Assembly (NCBI RefSeq): GCF_050947875.1
Contig: NC_134576.1
Location: 53,506,255 to 53,570,254, forward strand
DNA length: 64,000 nucleotides
Direction: 5' to 3'
Origin: Dermacentor variabilis
Lineage: Eukaryota; Arthropoda; Arachnida; Ixodida; Ixodidae
Positions within the stretch are counted from its first letter, which is position 1; each line of letters starts with the position of its first letter. Shown here one piece after another: positions 61,940 through 64,000 of the stretch. Both the position numbers and the translations under genes were made by a program. The notes below the pieces were generated by a model that saw nothing but the letters and a program-made list of their open reading frames with translations, had not been told where the DNA came from and searched no databases.

Positions 61940-64000
61940 GCATCGACGCGATGCTTACTAAAAGAAGTGGAAGTGTGGAAGTCATATGAGATCGGGTTGG
62001 CGCCGCCTTAACGCGCGAAATACGGTTGAGGCTAATAACATGCACTTTCTCTGAGTGGTGCTGTCGACGCCGAGGCGACGCGGCGTCGTCGGGAATGACC
62101 TCATAGTTCATTAACGCGGCGTATCCATTTGTAGGGTCCAAAGAATCTACTCAGCAGCTTCTCAGACAAACCGTGGCGACGGACTGGAGTCCACACCCAG
62201 ACTTAGTCACCTGGCTGGTACTCGACTTGCCGGTTTCGAAGGTTGTAGCGTCATGCGTCTGTACTTTGCTGCTTCGTGATGTGTATGCGTGCAAGTTGAC
62301 GAGCTTCCTCTGCGGGTTGAGTAAGTCGCTCGGCGTCGGAAGTAAGTGATGCATCGGTGTCATGCGGAAGCATTGCGTCTCGCGTGGTCTGGACCTCGCG
62401 CCCGTAAACAAGACGGAACGGTGAGAATCGTGTTGTATGCTGAATGGCGGTGTTGTACGCGAATGTAACGTACGGCAGGACTTGAACCCATGTTTTATGC
62501 TGGACCTCTACATACATAGAGAGCATGTCAGCAATGGTTTTGTTTAAGCGTTCCGTCAGTCCGTTGGTCTGCGGATGATAGGCAGTGGCCTTGCGATGTT
62601 GCGTGCAGCTCAGCTCGAATATGTCCTCTATCAGTTGGGCTGTAAAGGCAGTGCCTCTGTCGGTGATGACATGTGACGGGGCACCATGTCTGAGGACTAT
62701 GTGATCAATAAAGAACTGGGCAACTTCGTAGGCCGTGGCACGTTGTGCAGCTTTCATCTCGGCGTAGCGTGTTAGTCCGTGGCGACTATAATCCACGTGT
62801 TTCCGCTGGCTGACGAGGGAAAGGGTCCCAGAAGATCCATGCCGATTTGATCAAACGGCGCGTTAGGCGGTGCGATGGGTTGGAGTAACCCCCCGGGTTT
62901 CAAAGACGGTGATTTCCTGCGATGACACTCACGGAAGCTTTGCAGGTAACGCTTCACCGTGGTAGAATGTCTGGGCCAGTAGTACGTCTGGCGTACTCTG
63001 GCAAGAGTACGTGAAAATCCCAAGTGTCCAGAAGTGGGCTCATCATGGCAGGCTGGGAGAATGTCATCACGGAGGGAGGCAGGTACGACCAATAGATACT
63101 CTTTGTCGCTGGCACTTGAGTTTTTCTTGTAGAGGACACCCTTTCGCAGGCAGAAGGTGGAGAGACTGCGAGAAATGTGTCGTGCGATTATAACATTCTT
63201 GCCTTCTAGGTGATAGATGGGAGGGCGTATTTCGGCGTCCTCGCGCTGCCGTGTGATGAGGTCAGATGCGGTGAGCACACCAAGGAATGCGCCGTCTTCG
63301 CCCATGTCCTTATCGCAAGTTTTTACGGGAGCGCGCGACAATGTGTCCGCATCTTCGTTTTTGCGGCCCGATTTGTAGACGATGGTAACATCAAACTCCT
63401 GCATACCGAGACTCCGTCGGGCAAGTCGCCCGGACGGGGCTCGTAAGTTGGCTAACCAACCCAAGGAATGGTTGTCTGTCCTCACCTTGAAAGGGTGACC
63501 GTAGAGATAAGGCCGAAATTCCATGATGGCCCACACAGCCGCTAGACACTCTTTCTCGGAGGTGGAGTAGTTGATTTCAGCACGTGAAAGGGTGCGACTG
63601 GCGTAAGCGATCACTCACTCGACGTCTTCCTGGTGTTGAACGAATACAGCGCCAAGTCCGATGTTACATGCGTTGGTATGCACCTCGGTGTCAGCGTCCT
63701 CGTCAAAGTGAGCGAGGACGGGTGATTCCTGCAGGCGCTGTCGTAACTCGGTGATAGCTGCGTCCTGCTCATCCGTCCAAACGAAGGGTGCGGCTTCTCG
63801 CGCGAGGCGTATGAGTGGTTCGGCGATCCGGGAGAAATTAGCGATGAAGCGACGATAGTACGCACACAGACCGAGAAAGCGGCGTACTGCTTTCTTTTCA
63901 CGAGGAGTCGGAAAAGCAGCGACAGCAGATGTTTTGTCTGGGTCAGGCTGGACACCGTCTGCGTTCACATGACCGACAAACTTCAACTCTTCGTAACCGA
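61940..64000 (-). pseudogene. Ty3/gypsy RNase H and integrase, lightly damaged
   Basis: Right to left: the RT thumb/connection (C-A-Y-Y-R-R-F-I-A-N-F) and RNase H at 63615-63986. A TGA at 63615-63617 follows, inside V-E-*-V-I-A-Y-A-S-R; a CGA Arg codon is the likely ancestor. RNase H and the integrase zinc region then run 62772-63614; its second Cys pair reads F-R-E-C, so one Cys is lost. The core has D in I-G-M-D-L-L-G, D in I-T-D-R-G-T-A-F and E in N-G-L-T-E-R-L-N. A small deletion at about 62790 shifts the frame just after I-I-V-A-T-D. The C-terminal V-E-Y-Q-P-G-D module near 62190 also has a stop. This is the youngest-looking retroelement in the window. Confidence 0.9.

Overview
The window looks like non-coding and mobile DNA from a large, repeat-rich arthropod genome, most likely a hard tick. 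That is an inference from the retroelement families (Ty3/gypsy, RTE, a RNase H-bearing I-group LINE, a GIY-YIG Penelope-like element, CR1-like LINE tails) and from short TIR elements starting TTAAAGGGACACTAAAG. No ordinary long-exon gene, rRNA, tRNA or CRISPR array is visible. The long open frames are decayed transposon proteins or translations of simple repeats.

The most important feature is on the minus strand. From about 54.4 kb down to 2.1 kb, a decayed tandem array (unit about 1.0-1.08 kb in its left part) repeatedly carries a tiny block. Each block is bounded on the minus strand by a pyrimidine-rich acceptor ending in AG and a GTAAG-type donor. The flanks are conserved between units and the enclosed block is hypervariable. 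The blocks fall into ordered size classes: 7 and 20 nt at the 5' end, then five blocks of 9 nt, then eleven of 15 (one 18) nt. All 9/15/18-nt blocks are multiples of three, and only one phase is free of stops in all of them. In that phase the 20-nt block and the 9-nt blocks encode a hydrophobic, signal-peptide-like N-terminus (ATG, then F-F-G-L-M / F-V-V / L-M-I / V-I-A / T-M-M / L-K-T). The 15-nt blocks follow as short Thr/Lys/Asn-rich pentapeptides. I interpret this as a secreted-protein micro-exon gene comparable in architecture to schistosome micro-exon genes. Its 3' end lies left of the window. No transcript evidence is available here.

Layout. 1-1.6 kb: 3' half of a plus-strand Ty3/gypsy element. 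1.6-10.6 kb: array units with exons at 2.1, 4.7, 5.8, 9.0 and 10.1 kb, interrupted by a Penelope-like/LTR composite (2.2-3.8 kb), a possible solo LTR (6.3-6.9 kb) and an RTE copy (6.9-8.9 kb). 10.6-13.8 kb: 5' half of the same gypsy family. 13.8-16.4 kb: a second copy of the 6.94-8.90 kb segment, with a longer RTE tail. 16.8-23.2 kb: a minus-strand gypsy with a nested solo LTR. 23.3-34.1 kb: more array units, interrupted by a TIR element with a 110-bp minisatellite (24.1-25.8 kb), a second TIR element and two LINE tails. 34-44 kb: fold-back and MITE elements and a dead DDE transposase. 44.4-48.3 kb: an I-group LINE. 48.9-54.5 kb: two copies of a start module carrying the 7- and 20-nt blocks, plus two LINE gag fragments and strong palindromes. 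55.7-58.4 kb: mostly unrecognised, with an (AAT)n tract. 58.4-61.3 kb: a third RTE copy split by an LTR. 61.6-64 kb: the 3' end of a minus-strand gypsy with comparatively well-preserved integrase.

If the micro-exon gene is real, the transposons sit in its introns, and duplication of the intron-exon-intron unit is what added exons.
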